Shown here piece by piece: positions 1-7,902 of a DNA stretch of 64,000 nt. The DNA comes from an uncultured Sphingomonadaceae bacterium (GTDB taxonomy: Bacteria; Pseudomonadota; Alphaproteobacteria; Sphingomonadales; Sphingomonadaceae). A program made the position numbers and the translations under genes. Location: the NCBI GenBank assembly GCA_937996655.1, contig CALKUK010000012.1, positions 589,892-653,891 on the forward strand. Direction: 5' to 3'. Positions within the stretch are counted from its first letter, which is position 1. Each line of letters begins with the position of its first letter. The notes under the pieces were generated by a model, which was not told the origin of the DNA, made no database searches, and saw only the letters and a list, made by a program, of their open reading frames with translations.

Positions 1-228
1 GCGGATACCTGGGCCGTCTTCTGGCGTCCCGATGAACTCTATACCACCTGCCTCTAATGCAGCCTTAACCGCCATAAGATTTTTGACTGAGATCTGCGGA
101 ACACCGTCTCCAGTTTCAATGCGCTTTATGGTGCTCACACTCACATTTGCTGAGCCGGCCAATTGTCCAACTGTGAGTCTCAATCCTTGCCTAGCCGCAC
201 GGATTTGAGCACCTGTAAGCATTGACAT
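1..228 (-). CDS. XRE/HipB-like helix-turn-helix regulator (3'-truncated by window edge)
   Basis: The minus-strand frame from the ATG at 228 runs open for 76 codons to base 1, so the stop lies outside the window. The product is a small DNA-binding protein: an XRE-type helix-turn-helix fills the first 60 residues, with the recognition helix around SANVSVSTIKRIETG, followed by a short tail ending in GTPEDGPGIR. This domain-plus-tail form is common among small alphaproteobacterial HTH proteins of about 80 residues, so only a few residues are probably missing. It is divergent from the recombinase that begins at 258, and the inverted repeat between the two starts is its likely operator. It probably autoregulates and represses the recombinase; that is inferred from arrangement alone. 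Confidence 0.75.
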   Translation of the reverse strand, partial: MSMLTGAQIRAARQGLRLTVGQLAGSANVSVSTIKRIETGDGVPQISVKNLMAVKAALEAGGIEFIGTPEDGPGIR

Positions 229-242
229 ATCCAATTTTGAGT

Positions 243-270
243 CCATATAGCTCATCAATGAGCTATATGG
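243..270. promoter_or_regulatory. 13-bp perfect inverted repeat, likely operator
   Basis: The arms CCATATAGCTCAT and ATGAGCTATATGG are exact reverse complements separated by the two bases CA. The repeat lies 15 bp upstream of the regulator start at 228 (minus strand) and covers the ATG at 258 of the plus-strand recombinase. A dimeric HTH protein bound here would block both genes. Its role as the binding site of the neighbouring XRE protein is inference. Confidence 0.6.
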
Positions 271-1178
271 AAGATGATGGCAGGTCAAATAGACCAGACT
301 GGCGAGCAGAATTCAAGCGCCTTGAGGGGGCTTACGCCCCGGCGACGATAAAGTCGTATTTTACCGACGTGCAGATATTTGTAGATTGGTGCGAGGCGCG
401 TTCGCTTCAGCCCCTGCCCGCAGCTGTCGAGACCGTTTGCGAATTCCTTGAAGATCAGGGTTTGGGACTTTGCCCGTCAAGCGTTCGCCGCCGTATTTAC
501 GCCATCCGCAAGGCCCACCGGCTACTCCATCTGTCAGACCCGACTTTTGACGAGAATGTGAATTTAGCTTTGCGTCGCGTTCGCCGATCAAAGCTCGGCC
601 GCCCGAGGCAGGCGAGGGGAATGACGCGAGACTTCCTTGAGCGATGTCTTGACGCTCAGGCCGACACGCCTTGGGGGCTTCGGAACCGGGCAATGCTGTC
701 TCTGGGCTACGATTTGTTAACGCGGCGGTCGGAATTAGTCGCACTTATGAGTCAAGATATCGAACTGCGTGGCGATGGGACGCTCCGCGCAATCATCCGC
801 CGCAGCAAGTCTGACCCGTTTGGAATGGGACGCATTGGCTATACTTCGAGGCGGTCGGCTGATCTTGTGGGTCGTTGGCTAGCCTGGCGAGGAGAGGAAA
901 TCGCACCACTGTTCTGTGGAATTTATCAGGGCAAGGCAATCAATAGGCCACTGGAGGTGAGCAAGGTAAAGCTCATAATAAAGGAGGCCGTTGCAGCTGC
1001 CGGGCTCCCGCCTGAGGAGGTCGCGGCATTCTCAGGGCATTCGCTTCGCGTGGGGGCGGCACAGGATCTGCTCTGCGCCGGGCTGGACACAGCAGCCATC
1101 ATGCGTGCCGGGGGATGGAAATCTGTCAACGTATTAGCCCACTACCTAGAATTGGCGGAGCATAATGTCTGGGCGTGA
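258..1178 (+). CDS. Tyrosine recombinase / site-specific integrase
   Basis: A 306-residue protein read from the ATG at 258; an in-frame TTG at 222 would overlap the divergent regulator. An N-terminal SAM-like core-binding domain (about residues 20-110) is followed by the catalytic domain. Visible catalytic residues are Arg in LLTRRSELVAL, Lys in RRSKSDP, the H-x-x-R box in SGHSLRVG, Trp in place of the second His in GGWKS, and the nucleophilic Tyr in AHYLE. The family cuts and rejoins DNA for integration, excision or resolution. It stands next to IS debris rather than a recognisable phage or integron, and no attachment site could be identified, so its element is either beyond the window edge or largely lost. 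Confidence 0.85.
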   Translation: MSYMEDDGRSNRPDWRAEFKRLEGAYAPATIKSYFTDVQIFVDWCEARSLQPLPAAVETVCEFLEDQGLGLCPSSVRRRIYAIRKAHRLLHLSDPTFDENVNLALRRVRRSKLGRPRQARGMTRDFLERCLDAQADTPWGLRNRAMLSLGYDLLTRRSELVALMSQDIELRGDGTLRAIIRRSKSDPFGMGRIGYTSRRSADLVGRWLAWRGEEIAPLFCGIYQGKAINRPLEVSKVKLIIKEAVAAAGLPPEEVAAFSGHSLRVGAAQDLLCAGLDTAAIMRAGGWKSVNVLAHYLELAEHNVWA

Positions 1179-1231
1179 GCCATTTGCAGTTTCCCGATTT
1201 CGCGTACGAGTTCAATATTAGCCACCGCCCT

Positions 1232-1350
1232 TCATCGGCCTTGGTTAACGCCGGCAGATGATTCAAATACGTTCGGTGTCATCCAACCGAGCGGGCTTTG
1301 AGTAAGGCATTCTTTATAGTCTCGTCGCCTCGCCTCGCCTCGATGTTGCT
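1232..1350 (-). pseudogene. IS3-family transposase (OrfB) C-terminal remnant
   Basis: The minus-strand reading ends ...RRRDYKECLTQSPLGWM followed by TPNVFESSAG and a stop at 1232-1234. It resembles the C-terminal signature of IS3-family OrfB integrases, which typically read W-R-x-D-Y-N-E-x-R-P-H-S-S-L-G-x-x-T-P-x-E-F. The catalytic DDE residues lie upstream in such proteins and are absent here: the frame beyond this short piece shows no transposase similarity. I read it as a decayed fragment. Short length makes this moderately uncertain. Confidence 0.45.
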
Positions 1351-1619
1351 CTGGTGTCGGCAAAAGATAATAACCAATGTGTGTCGAGGCATTCACCCGC
1401 AGACCGAACTGAACCACTTTACTCGACGCCTTCAGGCAGATGGCTATACTTCCTATTAGAAGCTCAAACGCAGATGGTCGCATCCGAGAAGTGGCTTGCT
1501 AATTGCATTTCCGGCTCAGAATATTCGATAAGCATCGGTCCTGCCCAGTTCCGCTGACCACCGACCAACTGGCACGGATCATCGGCCTTAATAAAGCAGA
1601 AGAAGAGATCTGAGGCTCC

Positions 1620-1985
1620 GAGCTGAACGGCCGCCGACAGTATTCGCGGAAACGAACTTCGAAACAAGTCGAAGGCTTGAGCGTCGATATCGACCAAGCC
1701 TTGCGGCGCCTGTTGCCCAAGTGCGCAATATCTAAAGCGCTCGCCTCCCGCGGCAAGCGCCTGGATGCACTAACAAACTTTTCTGATGACGGCGCTTAGT
1801 CGAGATCCACAACAACGTTGCCGAACGGGGGAGGCGTAGCGCCAAAATCGGGCATGAAATCTGACTGTTCGCAGCATCGACGGCAAGTGGCTAACGTCCC
1901 GCAGCTAATCACTCCGTCATCGAGATCGCAAACCTCGAGGGTTTAGAGCTGCAAGCTTACGGCACGGACGTCATTACGTGACAAC
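1620..1985 (+). pseudogene. IS66-family transposase (TnpC) C-terminal remnant, frameshifted
   Basis: Three plus-strand segments read in order like the C-terminal part of IS66 TnpC. The first (about 1632-1799) includes KRTSKQVEGL, then ALRRLLPKCAISKAL and RLDALTNFSDDGA, ending at TAG 1797-1799. The second, after a frame change, reads VEIHNNVAER from 1799; the family motif is L-E-I-D-N-N-A-A-E-R. The third (about 1905-1980) reads SVIEIANLEGLELQAYGTDV, like S-L-I-E-T-A-K-L-N-G-x-D-P-Q-A-Y. At least one frameshift and a stop separate the parts, so it cannot make a functional transposase. The rest of the element is missing. Confidence 0.6.
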
Positions 1986-2017
1986 GACTTATAAAATATT
2001 CACGCGGCCCATGCTTT

Positions 2018-2085
2018 AATGGGCTACGTTAGCCATGACGCGTATGAAGCCAACTTTGCAAAATTAGATGATGTGATCGGTGTGA
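2018..2085 (+). pseudogene. Possible transposase C-terminal fragment
   Basis: A plus-strand stretch reads MGYVSHDAYEANFAKL. This is reminiscent of the L-G-Y-x-S-P-x-x-Y/F-E tail of IS3-group integrases. It is very short, has no start or catalytic residues, and lies directly upstream of the polysaccharide locus. I report it as weak evidence that the gap between integrase and EPS genes is built of insertion-sequence debris. Confidence 0.25.
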
Positions 2086-2109
2086 AATGTTTCAAGACCA
2101 AATGGGACC

Positions 2110-3228
2110 TCAAGCTTCAAGCAGATCAATAACACGACTGTCAGCTACCCTCGCATCGAAGCGTTCCTCCGCCAGGCGACGGCTGGCCTCTCCCATCTGT
2201 CGCGCTAGGAATGGCGTTTCGATTAACCTGCGTATCGCGCATACGAGAGCGTCTATATCCCGGGGCGGCACTAGGATGCCATTCACGCCGTCGTCGACGG
2301 TTTCGCGGCAGCCAACATGGTCCGTCGTGATAATGGCGCGTCCAAGAGCCATCGCTTCCTGGGTACTTCGCGGCACACCTTCACGGTAAAAGGAGGGTAG
2401 GACAAAAACGTCCGCTTGTTTCAACCAATCTTGAATGTTGCTGACACGGCCAGGCCACTCAATCAAACCTTCGTCCTGCCACTTTGTCACCTCTTCACGC
2501 GAAAGCGAATGTGGGTTGTCGTCCACGCCTCCTAAGAGAAGAAAGCGCGCGTTGTGGCCTTCGGCGCGAATGCGTCGGGCGGCCTCGACATACTGGATGA
2601 CGCCCTTCTCAGCTATCAGGCGCGCCGCCATGGCAAAAACTGTCGCATGCTCGCGGACGGTGGAGGCTGTGAAGTTAGCAAGTTCGACGCCGATGCCCCC
2701 CATGTTAACGACCTTGCTGGGTTTGATCCCCACGCGCTCTATCAATACATTGCGATCATCCTCGTTCAGGACGAGCACAGTACGTGACCGAGACAGCGAC
2801 AGCCTAAGTAGCCGGCTCACAACCCAAGATACGAGTCGTCGACGGATCGATCGGCCATCCTCGGCGAAACCATAACCAAGCCCTTCCAGCATGACCACGC
2901 GGCGGGGTACACCGACTATGGCGGCTGCGAGGTTGCCGTAGATCGCCGGCTTTATAAAGTAAGAAAGTACAGCATCTGGCTGCATGCCAGAAAGAACCCG
3001 CTTAAGGGCCAGTAGTGACTTGATATCGGCGGAAGGATTGGTTCCTCCCCTGCTAAGTGGGAAGCCAACGGGCGTCGCGCCGAGCTGTTCCGTCGCGTAG
3101 AGTGTCTCCTGATCGAAATCGGGCGCTAAGGCGGCGATCTTATGACCACGCGCGATTAAGCTCCGGATCAGAGATGATCGGAAGTTCAGAAGCGAATCCG
3201 CACTATTACCAATTATCGCGATGAGCAT
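2110..3228 (-). CDS. Glycosyltransferase, GT4-like family (PglA/WbaZ type)
   Basis: A 372-residue GT-B fold enzyme. The N-terminal nucleotide-fold domain opens MLIAIIGNSADSLLNFR. The C-terminal donor-binding domain begins near residue 195 (VFAMAARLIAEKGV) and includes the GT4 E-x7-E region in SFYREGVPRSTQEAMALG. Such enzymes move a sugar from an activated nucleotide donor to the growing undecaprenyl-linked repeat unit at the inner face of the plasma membrane. It is the last gene of the polysaccharide locus, 9 nt after the polymerase-like gene, so almost certainly co-transcribed. Donor and linkage cannot be predicted; similarity to PglA/WbaZ-like proteins is by general appearance only. Confidence 0.85.
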   Translation of the reverse strand: MLIAIIGNSADSLLNFRSSLIRSLIARGHKIAALAPDFDQETLYATEQLGATPVGFPLSRGGTNPSADIKSLLALKRVLSGMQPDAVLSYFIKPAIYGNLAAAIVGVPRRVVMLEGLGYGFAEDGRSIRRRLVSWVVSRLLRLSLSRSRTVLVLNEDDRNVLIERVGIKPSKVVNMGGIGVELANFTASTVREHATVFAMAARLIAEKGVIQYVEAARRIRAEGHNARFLLLGGVDDNPHSLSREEVTKWQDEGLIEWPGRVSNIQDWLKQADVFVLPSFYREGVPRSTQEAMALGRAIITTDHVGCRETVDDGVNGILVPPRDIDALVCAIRRLIETPFLARQMGEASRRLAEERFDARVADSRVIDLLEA

Positions 3229-3237
3229 GATCTGCCT

Positions 3238-4290
3238 CTATATCCATTGGACGAAGTAAGCATTTTCATAGTTTATCCAGTATGAGGCGTAACTTGAGAA
3301 AAGAAACCAAACGACAAGTATGGTGGCATATATTAACATAATAATTGATGAAACGAAAAATTCAATTCCGATTCTTCTTCGAAAATAATAAGCGAATGAA
3401 GATAATATTGCGCCTTGAAATGGCAAAAGAAGTACGCCAATTCTATCGACGATGGTTGAAGATGGAATGACCACATACATGGGGAGAAGGACGATCATGG
3501 CAATTGCCATATTACGTACCACCCCCTGCCTCTCACCAAATATTTTATCGCTGCTGATGAAGAAGTATAGAATACCCACGAATGCGCTGATCGTGGTGCG
3601 AAAAATTGCGCCTGAAGAATCCATGTTGCCTTCAAGATATAACGAAAGAACATCACCAATATTTGTCATGACAACCGTCAACAACAAGATGACAGCTATT
3701 GCGCCTCCGACCACGATTCTTAGGATTGCACCATTTGATCCGGTGGCGGCAAAAAGTGGAAAAGCGAAAATAGCTGAGCGGTGAAATAGGACCGCCACGG
3801 CCAGCCATGCGATCCACTTCCAGTTTGCCGTTCCACGAAAATCGACAAACGCAAGCATGACAAAGCCTACGGCAGTGGCCTGACGGGTATATCCCATTGC
3901 GGTGCTGATCACGAGCGTGGGCACCAAGACAGTGAGGGCCAAACCAGGGCGCGGCAACACACTGCAGAACCGTATTAATCCATAAAAAAATAGGGCTGCA
4001 CAAATCAGGTTCACGTGCCAGATTTGTCCGCCAGCGCGGCTGACGGCCCAGTTTATAATTGAATACGCCGGATCCCCATATGTCAGCGCCTCAAATAGAG
4101 ACATGCGGCTGATATCTGAAAATATCAGCATATAAGTGGGCCAGTCGACGCCGATCTCATATCGGTAGCCGACAAAGACTGTTAAGAACAGGCCGATCAG
4201 AAAAGGGATGATCCCGGTGTGCCCAGTCACCCAGTTCTTGGAGGCTGCATAAAGCGCGAGCACGCCAAATATGGTAAAGTAGAAGATCAA
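3238..4290 (-). CDS. EpsG/Wzy-like polysaccharide polymerase
   Basis: A 350-residue polytopic membrane protein with about ten hydrophobic segments. The early sequence VGYRYEIGVDWPTYMLIFSD is typical of the EpsG family, whose members carry a Y-R-x-x-x-G-x-D-x-x-x-Y motif. Members polymerise flipped, undecaprenyl-linked repeat units at the outer face of the plasma membrane. The gene is the most AT-rich in the locus and strikingly unlike the GC-rich backbone, as usual for wzy genes. The locus also has an O-antigen ligase-like protein at 15521-16906, so which of the two polymerises and which ligates is open. It follows a 255-nt gene-free, AT-rich gap. Confidence 0.8.
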   Translation of the reverse strand: MIFYFTIFGVLALYAASKNWVTGHTGIIPFLIGLFLTVFVGYRYEIGVDWPTYMLIFSDISRMSLFEALTYGDPAYSIINWAVSRAGGQIWHVNLICAALFFYGLIRFCSVLPRPGLALTVLVPTLVISTAMGYTRQATAVGFVMLAFVDFRGTANWKWIAWLAVAVLFHRSAIFAFPLFAATGSNGAILRIVVGGAIAVILLLTVVMTNIGDVLSLYLEGNMDSSGAIFRTTISAFVGILYFFISSDKIFGERQGVVRNMAIAMIVLLPMYVVIPSSTIVDRIGVLLLPFQGAILSSFAYYFRRRIGIEFFVSSIIMLIYATILVVWFLFSSYASYWINYENAYFVQWI

Positions 4291-4545
4291 AGCTTTGATT
4301 TCATTTCTGATTTAAAAAATTTGTGTGTTTTTCGGCCCGCCCGGCCGGATAAAAATTGCAAACATTTCCTTTTGTCAGCACCAATCCAACCACCAAACTG
4401 CTCGGTCTCAGCTGAGTGTACAGCAAAGGGCTGCCTGCCAGAGTTTCCGCAGTTTGCCTTTTTACAACGCTATGATTCATGATCCGCGATAAGCAGGCGC
4501 CGAATTGGAAATGGCGACGATCAGCATTCTGGGCGAAATTGGCGT

Positions 4546-5739
4546 TCATGGCCGCTCTGCAGGCCGCGTTGCAGCGCAACTGGATTCTTCCGGGCTTGTC
4601 ACAACGGCCCCTTCCTCAGACGCAGAGCAGGTTGGCCAAAGCACCTCGTCCATCTTGGTGAAAAAGCTTTCAAGCTGTTGTTCGCGGAGCCCTGCAAATT
4701 CTCGTGTCCAGCCCATTTTCGCCTGTCGCCCAACCCGCACACATTCTTTCCGGTCAACCGCACGAAGGAGCCTCAGCAAATCGTCGATGCTACCGTCGAA
4801 AAGAAAGCCGCTTCCAGCCTTCTCGACGAGTTGAGCGGGAGGGGTTCCGGTGTTGGTGATGAGAGGTTTTCCCAGCGCGAGATGTTCGTACATCTTGTTG
4901 GGCGAAGCGAAGCGATGTGCCGGCGTGGTTAGCAGATAGGGGCCATAGAGACAGTCGGCGTCTGCCATCTGCCGCAATGCAGAATCGTAATCCTGTTGGC
5001 CTATGTAACTCAGATTGGGAAGGCGAGACGAGGCGTCTTCGAAGTAGTTATGCAATTCTCCTATTCCACCGATAACGACCTTGATGTCAGCACCAAGCGC
5101 GCTGCAAACGGCAGGCAGATATTCGAGGCCGCGATGTCTAGCTTCCAGTGTCCCAATATACGCCATTATCAAAGGCGCGCTGGTTTGTGCTGTGCTGCCA
5201 TCGGGCAAGGCTGCTAGGTCGGGAATGTTTCCAATGATCTTGATCTTCTCACTGGGCGCCAAACCATATTGCTCAAGTCGGATTGGATCAGGGAATATGG
5301 CTATCGCGGCTCGGCCAATCAAGCTTCGTTCAACGCTTGCCAGAAACCGGCCTATCCAACCCTGGCCCGCCATTGCAGATACGTGATCAAAAGCGTCATA
5401 GATTACAGCCTTGCCAAGGATGCGGGCAACGGGGACGGCCACAATAGCTGTGTCCAAGTCGACGACATGAACTACGTCAAATTTGTCCCGATGGCGGGAC
5501 ATATGAACGATTATGAACCATAAGAATGCAAGGCGCGCACCCATGCCAAACAGTCCGCGAGCATAGCCGCCGCGCGCGGTGCAGGTGACTGTGTCAGGTG
5601 CGCCCGAGGGCTGGTCCCCTCGAGACCAGACAAGCGACGTCACATGCATATCTCGGCGTCGATACTCTGCCACCATCTTGGTTGATCGCGCGTCCCGCTC
5701 GAGCGGTATCGAACGAATGAGCAGAATTTCAGTCGTCAT
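4546..5739 (-). CDS. Glycosyltransferase, GT4-like family
   Basis: A 397-residue GT-B type glycosyltransferase. The N-terminal half holds an acceptor-side Rossmann domain (DVVHVVDLDTAIVAVPVARI), and the C-terminal half a donor domain with YIGTLEARHRGLEYLPAVC and the family-typical NKMYEHLALGKPLI segment. It probably adds one sugar to the lipid-linked repeat unit. Its start overlaps the end of the flippase gene by 11 bp, indicating translational coupling in one operon. The last 30 residues (CSASEEGAVVTSPEESS and after) are low complexity and look like a read-through tail, since they lie beyond the normal domain. Donor sugar is unknown. Confidence 0.82.
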   Translation of the reverse strand: MTTEILLIRSIPLERDARSTKMVAEYRRRDMHVTSLVWSRGDQPSGAPDTVTCTARGGYARGLFGMGARLAFLWFIIVHMSRHRDKFDVVHVVDLDTAIVAVPVARILGKAVIYDAFDHVSAMAGQGWIGRFLASVERSLIGRAAIAIFPDPIRLEQYGLAPSEKIKIIGNIPDLAALPDGSTAQTSAPLIMAYIGTLEARHRGLEYLPAVCSALGADIKVVIGGIGELHNYFEDASSRLPNLSYIGQQDYDSALRQMADADCLYGPYLLTTPAHRFASPNKMYEHLALGKPLITNTGTPPAQLVEKAGSGFLFDGSIDDLLRLLRAVDRKECVRVGRQAKMGWTREFAGLREQQLESFFTKMDEVLWPTCSASEEGAVVTSPEESSCAATRPAERP

Positions 5740-7177
5740 CGATCTGGTTCGCTAAGTGTGGGAAATGTCGTTTTACAACCGGGGGGAGTATCTCCGTAAA
5801 ACCTGACAATCTCAGCCAAATCGCGGTCCCAGTGAAAGCTAGGACGCTCACACCCGCGGCGACAATCCACATGGTGCGTCCAGCCTCCAGAAAATCCAAA
5901 GCCGCCATAGTTCCTGTCGCCGATGCCCACATCGCTGCTGACGCTAATGAAAGTTTGACCAACTCACGCCATCGAACATGAAAGATTCCATTGGAAATAC
6001 CCCAAATGAGCCAAAGCCCGACCGCGCCGGCGCTTCCAGCCATTGCCAACTGGCTGCTGTCCACAATGCCCGTCCCAACCCATGCGCCTATGGTTGCGGC
6101 AATGGCAACAGTGAGCACCATCAGGCCCACGAGCCAGAATCGCCGCCGTGCCAACATCACTGATGTTAGGCAGTATAGAATTAATAATGCGCAACCCTGA
6201 AAAGTGGCGGGGATGACTGTCTTGACTGCCATGTCCACTTGGGCCTGTGCGAGCATTAATCTCACGGCATCTTGTGCGAATAAGGCCGCGCCAATTGAAT
6301 ATGGTACAATCAGGGTGAGAGAGGTTTCTATCAATGATCTTGCCCTTCGCATAAGTGAAGTGGCGTCTGCGGCGGCGGCCGAGATGTAGATTAATCGTAT
6401 CTGCGACAATCCATAAGCGTTGCCGATCACTGCCAATGGCCCATAGGAAAGGTCAGAACAGAGGGTCCAAATGCCGGAAGTATCGGCACCGAATTGCTGA
6501 GCGAAGATGTTTCGGCTGGGCGCATTAACGAGGATGTAAATCCCTAAAGCACAGGCCCCTGCCAAACCGTGGCCAAGATGGGGGCGGAGGAGGCTTAAGG
6601 CCTTCCATGATGGGCGGGCGCCGCTCCAAATGCGGCGGGCTCCCGGAAGCAAGGCAAGGCAGATGGATGTGGAGATTAGTAGGCCGAAGACTGGGCCAAG
6701 CGGTCCGACACCTATCACAACGAGTCCAAGCCCCAGCGCAAGGGCCAGAATATTGCGGTAGATGGCAAAGCTTGCATAGGCTGATTCCCGTCCTAACGCA
6801 TTCTTCAATGCCAATAACATTTCATAGATGATGAATGCCATAGCTAGCGCGGCGGTTGAAATCGCGTTCCAGCTCTGATCGGGGTAGATCGCTCCGTACG
6901 TCATACCAACTGCCGTTATTGTGCCAGCGATGATGAACATCGCTGTCATTATCGCGGACATCATGGCCTGGTCGATCTGGCCGTCGGTTGACACCATGGC
7001 TCGGCTTGCAATTGAGACCAACCAAGAACCTGCGACCATCTGAATGGCCAAGGCGTTAGTGTTGATCAATGCGAACTGTCCGAATGCGTAGGTTGTCATT
7101 GCATGCGAAAAAATGAGTGTCGACAAAACGGTTATGAGTCGACTACCAAATAAAGCTAGAAAATATAGGGGCTGCAT
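5729..7177 (-). CDS. Polysaccharide flippase, Wzx-like (MOP superfamily)
   Basis: A 482-residue protein with about 12-14 predicted membrane helices and the N-terminal pattern of polysaccharide transporters (MQPLYFLALFGSRLITV then a FGQFALINTNALAIQM segment). Members translocate undecaprenyl-pyrophosphate repeat units from the cytoplasmic to the periplasmic face. It overlaps the upstream FkbM gene by one base and the downstream glycosyltransferase by 11 bp, so the three are tightly coupled. Together with the initiating WecA-like enzyme and the EpsG-like polymerase it defines a Wzx/Wzy-dependent pathway. A second, distinct flippase lies at 60681-62162. Confidence 0.8.
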   Translation of the reverse strand: MQPLYFLALFGSRLITVLSTLIFSHAMTTYAFGQFALINTNALAIQMVAGSWLVSIASRAMVSTDGQIDQAMMSAIMTAMFIIAGTITAVGMTYGAIYPDQSWNAISTAALAMAFIIYEMLLALKNALGRESAYASFAIYRNILALALGLGLVVIGVGPLGPVFGLLISTSICLALLPGARRIWSGARPSWKALSLLRPHLGHGLAGACALGIYILVNAPSRNIFAQQFGADTSGIWTLCSDLSYGPLAVIGNAYGLSQIRLIYISAAAADATSLMRRARSLIETSLTLIVPYSIGAALFAQDAVRLMLAQAQVDMAVKTVIPATFQGCALLILYCLTSVMLARRRFWLVGLMVLTVAIAATIGAWVGTGIVDSSQLAMAGSAGAVGLWLIWGISNGIFHVRWRELVKLSLASAAMWASATGTMAALDFLEAGRTMWIVAAGVSVLAFTGTAIWLRLSGFTEILPPVVKRHFPHLANQIDDD

Positions 7178-7887
7178 CAGAACCGTTCAAACAAAATGTC
7201 TGCATCTATTAATTGACCAGTGTTTGGATCTGATACCCCTCTTCCGATTGAAACCAGAGAAAAACCCATAGACTGAATGTCAGGGATAGCATCTGCCAGT
7301 GTATAGGAATCATCATAACTTGGTTTCAATCCAAGTTCTAACTCAAGAATATTCACCTTTTTTAACAGATTATTTGCTCCATCGAGCGCTTGCTTCTCAA
7401 AACCCTGAACGTCCAGCTTCAACCATATCGAATCGGACTTGGGGTAGTCCAGTTCGTCAAGCGGGATTACGTCGACTGTGACGGCTTGAACGACTTTTGC
7501 TGTCGGTATTGCATCAAGCAATGTTTTTGATGGCTTAAGAAGTGAGCTGCAAACGGAATCCTCAGATACGTTCAGCGTCGCCGTTGAACGGGATGGGCCA
7601 GCGGCGGCATTGATCCCCCGCCATTTGAGGTCAGATTTCATAGCTTGCTGAAGGCGGATGAAGGCATCTGGAAGTGGTTCCAAGGATACAATTTCGCCCC
7701 TGAACCCATCGCGCCTCAGCTTTGAGGCATACTGACCTACGTTTGCGCCTACATCAATGACTAGACCGGTCCGCCACCTATTCATTGTAGCGCGGCGATC
7801 CGCCTCATACGTTTGATGCGATCGAACTACTGACATGCCAAGCTTGCCCAGAACAGCGCGAATACAGTTCCCGAAGATCGCTTTCAT
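7177..7887 (-). CDS. FkbM-family SAM-dependent methyltransferase
   Basis: A 236-residue protein with the FkbM Rossmann methyltransferase layout. The SAM-binding motif I reads LVIDVGANVGQYASKLR (about residue 42), followed by an acidic motif after the second strand (EIVSLEPLPDAFIRL) and the late IWLKLDVQGFEKQALDGA segment typical of the family. Such enzymes O-methylate sugars of surface polysaccharides or glycolipids. The gene lies between wecB (15 nt upstream) and the flippase (1-bp overlap), so it probably decorates the repeat unit before export. Acceptor unknown. Confidence 0.85.
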   Translation of the reverse strand: MKAIFGNCIRAVLGKLGMSVVRSHQTYEADRRATMNRWRTGLVIDVGANVGQYASKLRRDGFRGEIVSLEPLPDAFIRLQQAMKSDLKWRGINAAAGPSRSTATLNVSEDSVCSSLLKPSKTLLDAIPTAKVVQAVTVDVIPLDELDYPKSDSIWLKLDVQGFEKQALDGANNLLKKVNILELELGLKPSYDDSYTLADAIPDIQSMGFSLVSIGRGVSDPNTGQLIDADILFERF

Positions 7888-7902
7888 TGTATTCCCTCTC
7901 GA

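Noticed and set aside
222..257. TTG start at 222 for the recombinase
   Set aside because: It would overlap the start of the divergent regulator and the operator-like repeat; the ATG at 258 leaves a normal domain start.
1179..2109. Intact transposon or integron cassette array
   Set aside because: Only short broken transposase segments were found, with no terminal inverted repeats or attC-like sites that I could identify.
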